From Adineta vaga (Eukaryota; Rotifera): DNA of 64,000 bases. Both the position numbers and the translations under genes were made by a program. The notes under the pieces are model-generated. The model searched no databases, had not been told where the DNA came from, and was given only the letters and a program-made list of their open reading frames with translations. Shown in pieces: positions 22,548 through 35,800 of this stretch (position 1 is the stretch's first letter; each line of letters begins with the position of its first letter). The stretch is taken from the NCBI GenBank assembly GCA_021613535.1, contig CP075497.1, positions 1,488,001 through 1,552,000 on the forward strand. Direction: 5' to 3'.

Positions 22548-24372
22548 TTATTTTTGAAGAATAAATTGATCAGCAACACTATCATCATCATTATGATAAT
22601 AATTAAAATGTAAATATGTTTGATTAGCAAATATCGTTGTATACCCAAATTGTTGATCGTGATATAAACTCCATTCAGCACCTGAATATCTTCCATCATC
22701 AAGATCTTGTCCAGCCATTCCAATTAAAACTTGAATTATTCCATCATCAATACATTTTGATTGAAACATAGGACATGATCTTTCGTATGAATGACGATGA
22801 GCATAAAGATTAATATCGACATGATATTGATAAAATAATGGTTCTAAATATAATCGAAGCATTAATTTAATTAAATCAGTTGGAGATTCGGATTCGGATG
22901 TGTAAAAGTGGCGATGTGAACCAACAATTAACCATGGTGTCCGAGAACGATTTACTGAACGAAGATCTTGTTCAATCCATTGATATTGATGTGATGTTCG
23001 ACGGAAATCATGTTCTGTTGAATAATAAATAATATGAATTGGACCAACATCAAAACTATACCAAAAGAGACCATTGCCATTCGATGGAGAATGAAAACGA
23101 TGAACCATTGGAACAGCACATTCACCACCTGAATCTTCTCCATAATTACCCCTAAAAATAAATACATTTTATTTCAATGAATCAATCAATAAATGAATGA
23201 AATACCATTTAGGTCGAAATCCTCCTGGACCAGATGCACCACTTGGATCTTTATCACCACCAGTTTCATGATCATATTCATGATTACCAATTCCAACCAT
23301 ATATGGCACATGTGCTGCTATGGGTTGTATTTGTGTCATAAATGCATCCCATAAAGCACCAATACCACGTGCATAACTAATATCACCAATATGAAGCAAA
23401 CAAGTAATATTTGTTGATTGAATTCGTGATGTAACTCGATCAATGGTTAATTTTACACCACGTTCAACTGGTGAGACACCCATATCACCATATGCAATCA
23501 AATAAACAGATTCATCTTTGTTTGCAGGACGATTTTGAAATGAATAAATTTGTGACCAACCATGTTGATCTGTTCCCACACGATAATAATATTTTGTTGA
23601 TGGGCGAAGATTATTTAAAAGAATTGTATGCATATATCCTGGATGAATAAATGTTTGTGGTCCCCAGATGTTAGCTTTTCCTTCACACATATCTGATGCA
23701 GTATATGTTGTTGTTGTTCCACTTTGTTGAAAATTTAATGATGAAGGATCTGATCCATATTGACATTGTGGAAGATATTCAGATGAATTTGTTAAATATG
23801 AAACATAAATTTGATCAATGTGATCACCATAAGCTAAATGAATATGTGTTGGTTCATTGTAATTCAATGGTTGAATCGTTGAAGATTTGGCAATCAATGA
23901 ATAATTACCGAAACAATTTCGATCACGAGAATAATAACGAAATTGAAGTGGACGACGTAAGTTGGTCATTTGCCATGAAGTTTGACTTTGACCAGATTTG
24001 ATAAATTCATAATCAAAATAACCACAAGCTAAAAATAACAATAGCTATTTATAATTGAAATTTATAAATCAATTTACCTTTTGAAAGATCAATTTCATTA
24101 AAATAAATTCCAATAAAATCATCAATACATGAACTTGTCAATGGTGTCCAGCTAATATTGATTACTTCATTACTGATATAACTTGTAGTTGATACATTTA
24201 TATTTGTTACGGCAATAGATTTTGAAGAAATGCCTGTGCCACGATTGCATGCATATGGACTTGGCTCATCACCTATAGCATGACGTTTACCAAAGGGTCC
24301 ATTCGCATTTAAATGTCGATCACCTACAACCAGAATAATAACCAACGAAAAAAGAACGATGAAGTATTTCAT
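22548..24372 (-). CDS. Secreted purple acid phosphatase (573 aa)
   Basis: Three exons, 24372-24078, 24028-23206 and 23151-22548, with introns of 49 and 54 bp. A signal peptide (MKYFIVLFSLVIILVVG) is followed by the N-terminal region of large plant-type enzymes (SWTPLTSSCIDDFIGIYF), a fibronectin-like domain, and a metallophosphoesterase domain. Metal-binding blocks are in order: GDMG, GDISYARG, GNHEYD, VGSHRHFYTS and NLYAHRHSYERSCP. These purple acid phosphatases use a binuclear Fe-M centre to hydrolyse phosphate esters at acid pH, outside the cell or in lysosomes. The usual GHR/GHxH glycines are replaced (VGSHR, AHRH), but the metal-ligand histidines remain, so activity is plausible. It stands alone between F-box relics. 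Confidence 0.9.
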
Positions 24373-24769
24373 CTAGAAACAAAATGAATTGAAACTATAA
24401 CATAATATTTCAAACTTGTAATGATAACATATCTTTCTTTGTGTTATCTTTTCGAATAAAATATTGATAATGATACGAAGACGACGAAGCTATTATAGAG
24501 AATTAAAAATGAACGAACTTTTCAAAGTGCACGGGCACACACGCATCCTTCTTTAATCTATCTAAGATCGAATGAGAAATAAGATTTGCAATTTCTAATA
24601 CTTGGTAATACAGATTTCTATTCACATAACATTATAATAAAATGAATATGACAACAAGGAAAAATAATGAGAAATATCTTCGAAACAAACTGTGGAATGT
24701 TCAATAATTAATCTTTTCACTTTAGCACAGCTAAGTCGGGTTTCATATTTACAAAGACTATATCAAGTG

Positions 24770-25355
24770 AAATAAGATGAGGATATCCAACGATAAAGTA
24801 TCATTCTTCATCCTTTGAATAATATTCGTGATGTACAGAAAATGGCGAATGAATATTACAAATGCATAAGCTTTGAACAGATGAAAAAACTTGTGTGAGT
24901 CAACTAAAAAATTCATATTTGAATGATTTTCCATCGAATAATTTCAAAAGAATCACCGAGTCACATATCATAGTTGGAAGATTATCTGTAATGTTTTTTT
25001 TAAACGAGTAAATTGGAATGGAATTAAGAAAGCATGACATATCATCATTGAACCAATATAATGTAACATAGAAGTCATTTGTCGTTGTTCTCTATTTGTG
25101 AAAGTTCATTGAACATCTGTATTGGATAAACGAATGGAAGGATAAGGATTGTTAGTTTGAGAGGCAAAAAAAGAATTTAAATATATGAACGTGACACATA
25201 TAATTTAGAATTTCATTAGCGAGATATTGACCAGAAGTGAACAAAGATCTATTCAACATATAAATATATAGAGTTAATTTTTCCAGATATAACGTTCGAC
25301 GAAGAAGAGGTAGAACTAAATTGTCAAAGCTAATCGTATAATTATACAATATCAA
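24770..25355 (-). pseudogene. F-box-family relic
   Basis: On the minus strand, 25355-25152 reads NYTISFDNLVLPLLRRTLYL and EKLTLYIY, a clear counterpart of VLPLLYRMTNLEEHRLYLSI in the relic at 3262-4691. Degraded downstream pieces (for example a HSPFSVHHEYYSKDE-like string near 24840) may belong to the same copy. No F-box or intact exon structure is left. Confidence 0.45.
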
Positions 25356-26077
25356 TGAAAAACTTTGTAAATTTAGTAGATCATCCTAGAAATAGAAAGA
25401 AATATTTTTTAGTATTGGAATCGTATTCAATATGTTCTTTATTAATTTGTCTAACATACAAACGATCTTGTGCATACTTCGTCAGAAATCTCGAATATGA
25501 TAACAAAATAAAATTTTCTCTCACACCTTTCAAATCATTCAATTAAATTCATCTTATAGATCTAAGAATTGACCCAAGAAAATATATTTCTAACTAACTA
25601 CATTCCATAAACAAGGTAAATATTAATTTAAAAAACGAATAAAGATACGAAATATAAACTCACCATGTTATAAGTAATTGATATTCTATCAGAAATATAA
25701 TTAACTTGAACATTCAAAGTAATTAATTGTTTGTTTATAAATATCTTACGAGTGAAGTATTTTAATAAATTTTTAGTAATATACAATGATAGAATCTATT
25801 CAAGATTGATGAAGTCTCATCTATTGACTGAGAATTCTAGTAAACATTTCTTTTTGTGTTATAAGTTTAAATCGATGGTTGTTAATATCAAGATTTTTTC
25901 GAGTGACAAATAATATTTCATTTGTTTTGTCTTTATCTAACCTGAACAGATTTAATACAATTCATTTTCGGAACTAAGCAATGAATATTCGAAAAGCAGT
26001 CTTCATTTTGCATACTAATTACTTTGAACACGTGAACGACATTATGAACTGAATCATCTAAAAATAAAAGAAAAATA

Positions 26078-26226
26078 TTAATAGGATACAATCGAATTTG
26101 AAATCAATTTTAATCGTTCATTAATTATTGCAATCCTTTCTCTTAATTCATTTTTACGATCAGTACCTAGATAAGGTAGTTCACCAGTTTCTAATCGCAC
26201 ACGTTCGTCAACAAATACTTCATATT
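26078..26226 (-). other. Orphan terminal exon, unknown family
   Basis: After an acceptor (CTATTTAAG, minus strand) an exon at 26226-26078 encodes YEVFVDERVRLETGELPYLG followed by an amphipathic helix (TDRKNELRERIAIINERLKL) and a TAA stop. It is clearly coding-like, but no donor exon was found upstream; the neighbouring gene ends at 26534 in its own stop. It may be a relic exon or an alternative last exon. Confidence 0.3.
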
Positions 26227-26533
26227 CTTAAATAGAATACTTTATAAAAAAAATGAATTGAAATTAACTTTTAATCTTTTAAATATTACTTATTTTCCAT
26301 TAATACCCTATCTCTTTTGATAACTCTCTTCGGAATAAAAGATATAGTAGAGTGTTGAAACTCAAGTAAAATTTTAGACTTCTATGTAGATTTAACATAC
26401 CCTATTAAATGAGAGATCAAATCATGAGGAATTATTACTAATTGTTTATTAGATTAGATATAGAAAATATACATAACATTAATATCTGATCTTTTATTTA
26501 TAAAAAGAAGATATAAAAAAAGGGAATTTGTTT

Positions 26534-28056
26534 TTAATTTGATTTCTTTTTCTGAGACATATATTTCGTGAGATTTGATTCTTTTAAGAATTTCAAAATT
26601 TCATTATGATTTCTTTTATATGTTACTAACAGACCATCTTGAATTAACATATCTTTATTCTGATGATCATAAGAAATAGTTTGATTCAATAAAGTTGTCA
26701 TTGTTCCATGATTTGCTCTTAGAACAGCATCTGGTGCACAAAGATCCCATTTTTTAATTGCTGTTATATGAAGATAATAATCAGCATATTCTTCTAATAC
26801 TTGTACTGTTTTATAACCTGAACCAGCAGATGGTAAAATTCGATATTGTTTATCATGATAAATTTTTTTCAAAATTTCATGTGCTTGACCTGCATGTGAA
26901 CGAGATATAGTAATTTCATCAACATTTGGTGTATGTTTTGGTAAAAGACTATTTTCATCTCGTTTTATCACTGAATGATTCACACCAACCCATCCCCATG
27001 CTAAAAAAAATTCTCAAATGAAATCAAAGATTGATTCAAAGAATTCTTTTACTTATTTTATCAGTAAATGGTGAATAAAGAATTCCAATGGTTGGTTGTT
27101 TTTCTATTGTAACACATAACATAACCATAATATATTGAGTAAGATCCTCTAAAAAAAGAAAGAAATCGATATTCCAAGAACATCTATTTTTATTCTGCCC
27201 GAGATGTTCGATTTGTCCTCTTTTTTTCTTATCAGCATATGTGATAATAGTGCATTTTCAATGATTAATCGATGGTTAGACAAAACAATATTTTGACTGA
27301 GATTTTCAATTAATCGGAGAGACTCTTCGATAAAAAGAAACAGAACAAAAGCAAAGTTCACATGTACCCAACTCTCTTGATTAAGTACGTGTTTTAAGGG
27401 CTTAATAAAAGAAATTATCTTTTGATATAAACAAAAAGCTTAACCTGTAAATTCTTTTGTTGCATCTAATGGATCAATCCAAACTGCAACTGATGATAGT
27501 GGAACAGTCATAAGATTATTTTCATTTTCAATTTTTGGAAGAAGATGTTGTATTTTTTCTTTAATTTGAAATTCCTTTTGAATTGATTGAAATTGTTCGT
27601 TACTAATTGAATCTTTTTCTTCCGAAACAATCTATTTACAATAAGACAACAAACGAATTGTTTTTAATTTTGAAAAACAAAAAAAAGTTTCTTTGTAGAT
27701 ACTTGAAGATTTTGAAATTTCTTTTTTAAACCATTTGTTAAAATTGTATGAGAAACGAGATCTGCAATTGTAACAGGTTCACTCGGTAGATTTATGAATG
27801 CTTTTTTTTTGAAATCTTCTTTTTTATTTTTCAATAATTTAATTGTTTGTCCAGCTTGTTGAACTAATTGAAATGAATGATGAAATAAATCAATTAAATT
27901 AATTTCTTCATCATTTTCAACTGAAATTTTTTTAATTGATGATTTTGATCGACGATTTGATAAGACAAAAAATAAAATAACCGAGCAAAAAATGATGAGA
28001 AAAAGTAAAAAAGAACGATGTGGTTGAATTTTAACTCCAAACATTCGATATGTCAT
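26534..28056 (-). CDS. BPNT2: Golgi-type 3'-phosphoadenosine 5'-phosphate phosphatase (BPNT2/IMPAD1-like)
   Basis: Four exons (28056-27703, 27631-27445, 27148-27053, 27000-26534) give 367 aa, close to the human protein (359 aa). Residues 14-33 (SFLLFLIIFCSVILFFVL) form an N-terminal signal-anchor. The lithium-sensitive phosphatase motifs are present: the acidic pair in IVSEE, the metal-binding WIDPLDATKEFTED block, and KKWDLCAPDAVL near the C-terminus. The type II membrane topology and the DATKEFTED variant match the Golgi enzyme that removes PAP made during sulfation of glycosaminoglycans. All splice junctions preserve frame. Inositol monophosphatase proper lacks the membrane anchor, so that alternative is less likely. 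Confidence 0.85.
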
Positions 28057-28208
28057 TGATCATCTTTAAGAAGAAAAAGAAAGAAAAGAAGAAGAAATTG
28101 AAATAATCTACTCTGTGAATGTTGTTGAATATATTCTTTAAAGAAACAAACAAAAATGAACAAGAACAAAAGAAAGAAAGAAAAAAAAAGTATAATACAA
28201 ATGAAAAT

Positions 28209-28761
28209 TTAAGAAGATATTTGATGAAGTAAATTAATTCGATTAGGTGATGTTGAAATGAATTTTTCCAAAAATTTTATTTGTGATGGTTTGGAAATAG
28301 TTAATAAGGAATAAACATCTTTGATATGATACCAATTTCTTTGTCTTCCAATTAATCTTTTATCATCCCAATCATCATATTCTTCTTCAAAATAAACAAC
28401 AAAAACAGTTGTTCGATGTTTTCTTTCACGATTTTCAAAAACACCTAATTCACGAAGAATTTTTCCTTTAACACCAGCTTCTTCATATAATTCACGATGT
28501 GCTGCTTCATCTGAACGTTCATTAGGTTCGACACCACCACCAGGAAATATCCACGAAGTTTTATCACGATGAGATGTGATTAATAAAATCTATTCATAAA
28601 CAAATGTTAGAAGAAGAAAACAAAATAAGAACAAATAGTGATCTTACTTCATCTTCATATTGATTCTTCACACAAATACATGCTGCTCTTTGTCGATAAC
28701 CATCATCATCAAAAAATCGCATTTTGTTATTATCTTTTTCAAATGGATTATTACCTGTCAT
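28209..28761 (-). CDS. Nudix hydrolase, diphosphoinositol polyphosphate phosphohydrolase type
   Basis: Exon 1 (28761-28648) starts MTGNNPFEKDNNKMRFFDDD, and a 58-bp intron leads to exon 2 (28589-28209); 164 aa in total. The complete Nudix box GGGVEPNERSDEAAHRELYE-EAGV (GX5EX7REUXEEXGU) is present around residues 55-77, preceded by the family-typical CxCVKN strand and SWIFPGG. Size and the AACICVKN...WIFPGGGVEP context match the DIPP (NUDT3/4) group, which hydrolyse diphosphoinositol polyphosphates and diadenosine polyphosphates and can act on mRNA caps. The start is supported by family length; the next upstream frame is only a poly-pyrimidine run. Confidence 0.85.
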
Positions 28762-28855
28762 TTCAATTTGATGAGACAAAAAAGAAAGAACACAAAAACA
28801 AACAAACAAACAAACAAAAAAATGAAAAGTTCTTAGAGAAATGAAAGACTCAATC

Positions 28856-28886
<31 letters not shown>

Positions 28887-28941
28887 GTAAAGAACAAATC
28901 ACCAAAATTAATAATAAATAACAGACTAGAGAATATTTCAA

Positions 28942-29841
28942 TTAGAAATCAGTTCGAGAATTAAAACATATTTTCCAAAGAAATCTTTCTCGATGATAAT
29001 CAAGAGTTAAGAATTGAAAAGATTTTCTTAAATGACAAACAAATTTTTTCGTCATTGCTTCATTTTACCAAATATCTTATCTAAAAATCAAATCAATCAT
29101 TTCGGTTACATTTTTATTTTCATTTCAAATCAAATAACTATAAACAATCCAAATACAATCAATTTATTACTCTCTATGGTTATTTAAACAATTCAATCGG
29201 TTACTTTTTCCTATAGATGTCATTACTTACCCTTTGCATTTGTATTTATCGCTTTTCTTTTTTTGAAATATTTTACTATCAGATAACAAAGTCGGCAGTT
29301 TATTATTTACGCAATAAATAAAGAGATGATAAGAATAAGAAGTTTACTTTTTTTCTAAAAAAGAAACTAAGAAACGATTTCAATGATTATATTACTTTGA
29401 AATATATAGAGAGAAAATTCTTCGAGTCAAAGGTCGATTCTTGCACATACTTTCATGCCTTGTTTTTCCTCTTGACTTAGTGTTCTTTATAGCACACATT
29501 TTTTTTTCTTCTCCTATTTATTATGACGTCAATAGACGACGAGAAAATGATGAAAAACGATTGGTATTTCAGAGAAAGAAAGTGCAATGATGACGATCGT
29601 TATTTTTCGGCAGCAAACAATCATAACAAGTATTTTCTACGTTTGCAAATCCATGTCTCGAACGATTTCTTCTTGACATATAGTAGTTTGATTATCATTG
29701 AAGTAAAGATATTGATCTAATTAAATGAATATTTTGTCTATCACACATAAAAATCGATAGAAACAAAGAAAAAAAGGTCATAATATCACAAAAAAGAAAG
29801 AAAGAAAGAAAGAAAAAAAATTTGAAAATAAAAAAAGGAGA
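28942..29841. other. Intergenic, low-complexity, no gene seen
   Basis: AT-rich sequence with (GAAA)n runs around 29797-29820. A plus-strand open frame at 29523-29720 lacks any family resemblance and has the composition of chance. Confidence 0.45.
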
Positions 29842-32800
29842 TCACAAAAGTTCTAAGGCATACAATGAAGAATAACAATGAGGTAATGAATGTAAAGAAG
29901 ATGTTGAATCTTCTTTAAAAGATTTTTCAAGTAAAAATAGATGATGATTGATTTGTTGAATTTGTTGATGATATTTTCCAAGAATTTCTTCACGTTGATT
30001 TAATTTTGATTTTAATAAAGAAGTTTTTTCGGAAAAACTTTTGTCATTTTCATTATTTAAAACTAAATCAAATGAAGGAATGTATTAAGAAATCAACAAA
30101 AAGAAAAACTTACAACATGGTGTGGAAAAATTTTGATTCATCGAAGGTTTGCATTTGATTGAAAGAAAATCTTTTAAAATTCGACAACTTTTATCTGACA
30201 TCGAAGAAAGTGCTGAATCAGTTGATTTTGATCGACGATTTCCATCGATGTTTCTTGTTAACATATCAGATGAATAACAACGAGGAAAAGATCGTCTATT
30301 CGAAAAACAAAGGAAAATATTCGGTTTTTGGTTTGGTTCACTTCAATCAATCATGCTCATTCAAAACATCACAAGGAAGGAGAACTTCTCTTACAGATTT
30401 ATATTTAATAATTAAAAAATGTAACAAATTTAATTTGGACGAACAACACTGGAATAGTTTTATGAAAAAAACAAATATTTTACAAAATGATAAAAATACC
30501 TTTTAACAGATATATTTATTGGTTTCGATGTTTGTTGATCATTTGTTGTTGATGAAGTGGAATTTGTTGGATTTAATGACGATAAATTTTCAAGTAAAAT
30601 TGGAGATGACCAACGTCGCTTTGCTGCACGAACAATATGTTGAATTATTTCACTTGGTTTCGTTTCCGTTGTTATTAAACTTTCCGGATCAACTAAAGTT
30701 GCAGTTTTTATTGGAGGTAAACGTGGCATTTGAGGATTGATTTCCACAGGAATTTTATCATATGAATTTTCATCAAAAAACCATTCATACTAAACAATTT
30801 GGAAAAGAAAAATTAAAGAATCCAAATGGAAAGAAAAAAACAATTTACATATAAAATAAACGATTCAACAATTCGAATTTTTTCGGGATTATCAACAAGA
30901 TTTGATTGTAATGATGCTTTAGAATCCCAAATTAATGTTGGTCCAAATATAATTGCTAAATTTCTTGCATCAATCTAAAGAAAGAAAGAACGAAGAAATG
31001 AAACGAACAATTCATTTGAATTTACTTTATTAATATCACATTTGGATGAAATTCTACGAAAATGTGCGCATAAATATTTTAATGTTTCAAATCGATAATC
31101 ATCTAATTGAATAACAAGTCTTTTTAATTCTACTAAACGATCACAATGACTTTCAATTCGACTTGATTCTACACATAAACTACTCATCTCTAAAGGAGAA
31201 AAAATTTCAATTAATAATTGATTTTTCTATTCGACAAAAATAACGAACTTGATGATAAAAGTGAATCAGGTAATTTGGCAAAGAATGTTTTTAATGTTGA
31301 TGCAACAGCTTTAATATCATACCATTTTTCTGAATTAAAATCAATTTTTTCTGATCCTTTATCTAATTCATTCACAAGCCAATTTACTGCTGTTAAACCT
31401 CCTGCATGTCGATAAATGCCCTGATAATTCATTCCACGTAATTCAACAAGACGTGTTAAAATTTCGACAACAATTGGAATATAACGAGATATTGATGATG
31501 TTTCACATTCTTCTAATTCAATACCAAAATTAACTCCTTGTGTTATTGTTCCAATACCAGATGGAGATGTTAATGTTTCTCCACTACTTTCATCATAAAC
31601 TTGTCCACTCATTTGACTTGTTAATAATGATGAAGAAGATTTTAATGTACGAAGACCTTTTTTTACAATTGATTTCACAAATGAACGACGTGGTGATGCC
31701 ACAACATTCATTTCATTTGGAGGAGAATTCGTTCCACTCATGGATGAAATTGATTGAGTAGGTTGACTTATGGAAGCTTTTTGAGATTTACGAAAACGAA
31801 GACTTGGAGAACGTTTTAATGATGGACTTCGAAGAGAGATTTTCGATTTTGTATTTGATTTACGTTGTTCAACATTTCTAAATTTTGGAAAAAACGAAAA
31901 GAAATGACTTAATATTTCAAATGATCTAATAGAACTTACTCGTGTTCATGATGTGTTATTGGTGCAATTGGTGGTAGTAATGCTGAAGTATTTTTTCTTT
32001 GATCTTTCATTTCATTATTATTATCTTGTAATAAATCTGATTGTAAACAATTATCATTAATAACATCTAACCATTCATTTAAGGATTGAATATCTGGTGC
32101 TTGAAATAAAAATTCACTTTGATTTGATGTTGTTACTTTGAAAACACGTGGTTTTTTAATATAATCACTTGCTAATTCCACATCAGCATTTTGAAGATTT
32201 ATTGGAAATGAATCACATGAAAGTGGAATTAATAATCCATGTTTTTTCTCTTTTCCAAGAAATAAAGCACCACGTCGAAGAACAGCCCATGCTCCACGCC
32301 ATGATCGATCCGTTGCACGTCGTCCATCTTTTAAAACAGTTTTACAATAAAGAATACCTTCTTTTGTTGCTTCTAAATTATCCGTTAATGTTGTTAATGG
32401 AATTGATTCACGTGGATTTGTTGCTCCTTCAAGTGTTGAACCATCAAATATCGAATCAGATTTTGATCTTCCACCTGATGATGATTGAGGAGAAAGAGGA
32501 GATTGAGATAATGATGGACGATGATCGATTTCATTAGTTAATGAAGAAGTCTAAAAATAATTTCAAATCTGTTTTTTTTTATTCAAAACAAAATGAATAT
32601 TTACATTTTCACCAAAAAAATGTTTTAATTTTTTAATTGCTTGAGCTTGATGATGAGAAGAATTTCTTAAAAAAAGAAACGAATTCTTAATTCTTAAAAG
32701 AAATTCAACAAACCTGATTTTTTGATCGTGTAATATATCATAGGTGTTATTTGATCTTGGTATTGGTATTGGTTGATTATTAAAATTAGCTGGAAGATAT

Positions 32801-35800
32801 CCTCCACCTCGTGTTGAAGATAAGCGTTGATCGTTGGTTATTAAATATGAACTTTGACGTTGTTGTTTCATTTCTTGTTCAGATGTTGGTGGACTTCCAA
32901 ATTGTGTTACTAATTTAATAAACAAAAAAAAAGAAGATTTTCTTTCAAGAGAGAAAACTTTGTTTTTTTTACCAAAATCAGGTTGTTCACTTTGATTTGT
33001 TGATCTTACTGCAGTTATATAAGATGGTTGACGAATAAGATTAACTCCTGTTCGAGATGAAGATGGATAATTATCCAACGAATATCTTGAACTAAATCAT
33101 ATTGAAAATGATGAAATGAAAGATTCTTATTGAAATAAAAGAAAAAAACCTTTCAGTTGATGTTAATGGATTGTAATGTGAAGATGGTGTTGATTGAGAT
33201 TGATTTGATCGAAGATGTTGAATCATAAAACGAGGATCAAAATTGAATTCAATACTATTTAATTCACCGACTATAAGAAAATAAATGAGAAAAAATGTGC
33301 GTATTTATACGATTGATTTTCCGAACAGATGGAAATTTTATAAATAGAAAGGCGATTGAGTAAAAATAAGTAAAGCTTCTATCCAAATCAAAAGTCACGA
33401 AGTTTAGCAATGAAAGAAAACAGATGAAAGTTATTTAAAGTAAAAAAAGTAACTAAAAATAAAATTCGTACCTCTTGGAATAGGTAATGAAGAAGATAAA
33501 TCAATAGATGATTGTCTTGTTGTTGGTTTAAGCATTTTAAATTGAGATTGAGTATCATAAAAACAATTGGGATTAAAATCATAACTAAAATTTTCTTGTA
33601 AATTAAGATTATCATGTGCAGGTGGTGATGTTGGAAGTTTGGATTTTAATCGTGCAAATTTATCTGGATCAATATCTTCAAAATGGGATGCACGTTCCAT
33701 AACAGATTCAACATCTGCAACAGCTGTTAAACGATTCCATTCATTTTCATATTTTTTCTTTTCAGAATATTTCTTTGTTTTCGATTCACGTTGAGGATCA
33801 CGAACAATATTTTCTACATGACCCGTTTCAAATTGTTTCTTACGAAAATTAACAAATTCTGTTTTCATATCATTTTCATTTAATGGAGATTTTTCATTTG
33901 AAGCGATTTGAGAACGTGTTTCAGTTGTTGCGGAATCTGTTGAAGGAGATTTTAATTCTTCATGTGATTCAATTAATGAAGTTGAAACAGGTGATGAATA
34001 AAGTGTTGGACGTGACCATTCATCATTGACTAATGAATAACGATTGGATGGAGTATTTACATATGTATTTAATGAAGGATTTAATAATGGAATACCTTGA
34101 AAGAGATAGGAGAAAAACAAAAATTTTCTTCTTCAACAATATTTTTATTTCTATTCATGCGAAATATTGTCTTTTAGTAGATAGAACTATTTCTATATCT
34201 AATCTTTGGAATATGCCGAGCATTCGAAAGAATTTTCTCAATGAAAATAATCTGTTCTTTTATCCTCTGTCAATCAAAGATAGGAATGAAACATACTTTG
34301 TCGTGGAGGAACGGGTGGTCGAATAAGATTTGGTAAATAATTTCTTTGTTCATTTGGTTGATTAAAATTTAATTGAAATGTTGGTTGTCTTTTATAATCA
34401 TGTGGAATATATTCATTATGATATGGAGATTCATAATAAAGATTCGATGAATCGACTTTTGGTTGTAATGATTGTTGTTGCGGCTGCTGCTGCTGCTGCT
34501 GCTGCTGCGGCGACGGTTGTTGTTGTTGTTGCTTTGAGGAATCTAAAGCTTTATGAACTGAATCGATATAATTAGAAAAAGCATTTTGTTGTGGTGGTGG
34601 CGGTAGTGATTGTTGTTGTGATGAAGAAGATGATGATGAAGTTGGCGGAGGAAAATAAATTCCAGCTTGAGCAAGTTCTTCTGGTGTTCGACCTTGGGCT
34701 AAATTGATTTGTAAATTTCGTAATTTTTGTTCAATTGTATTATTTGATGACATTGTTGGTGTTAATTGATATGTTGGTAATGGACGAGAATATTGAATTG
34801 ATTTAATTCGTAATGAATTTAAATTTTGATAAATATTTTCCGAAGAATTCTTTGAAAAAATTAGAAAAATAAAAAAAGATCAATGAAGGAAAAACGAATA
34901 AAGATACATACAATTGTACGAGTATCATCTTCTTTTGGTATTATATTAAGAATAAGTTCTGTAGGACTAAAAAAACGAGCAGAAAGAAAGGGTTAACCTT
35001 TTCCTCGAAGAAAATATCTCGAGAAAAAAAAAGGAAAAGAAGAAGGAAAACTAACGTATTCTGAATCAAGGCAATAACTTGTGAATAAGTTTTTCCATTA
35101 ATTGATTGATCATTGACAGTTAAAATCTGATCACCTTGTCTTAAACCAGCGGCATATGCAGGACCATCTTGTCGAACTTCTTTAACAAATATTGTATCCA
35201 TTGATTGAAGGTTTTGATTGGGATTCGTTGACATTGTTGTTCCATCATCTTGGATATTATCTGGAACAAAAACAGATTTCTTCTTCGTGATATAGAATAT
35301 CCCCATCAATCAATACAGAAAAGAAAGAAAAAATCTATTTATCCACACAAATCTTTTCTTTTCTTTCGTTCTTTCATTCTTTTTCTTCTTCTCTTCTCGT
35401 ATGATTTGTTTCTTACCGTTTCCGACAGTTTTCATAGGAGAAGAAGAAGATGATAATGATGAAGATCCTTGTTGTTCTCCTTGATGATGGATACGACTAC
35501 CCGATGATGATGATGATGATAAAATACTTGGAGAAGCTATTGACGATGTTGTACCAGTACTTCCTCCTCCTCCTCCTCCTTCCAATTGCTTTTGTTGATG
35601 TTCATCGATCACCACACTGTACGAAGCCTATCACATTACATAAAACATGTTTAGTCTAACCTTGTAATACTTCTGAAATGACGTCATTCGTCTTTCTTTT
35701 TATTTCAAGGACAATGATTAATTCTATTCAAAGATATATTTTTTGTTAGTCTCTACTTCTGTTAAGATATAAAACAAGAAAAAATAACTCGCTATCTCTT

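Noticed and set aside
29523-29720. Plus-strand 65-codon frame with ATG
   Set aside because: No homology, no splice signals, composition as expected by chance in AT-rich DNA.
34378-34575. Plus-strand frame with a poly-Ala run
   Set aside because: It is antisense to the polyglutamine linker of the RhoGAP gene; only the minus-strand frame fits the gene.
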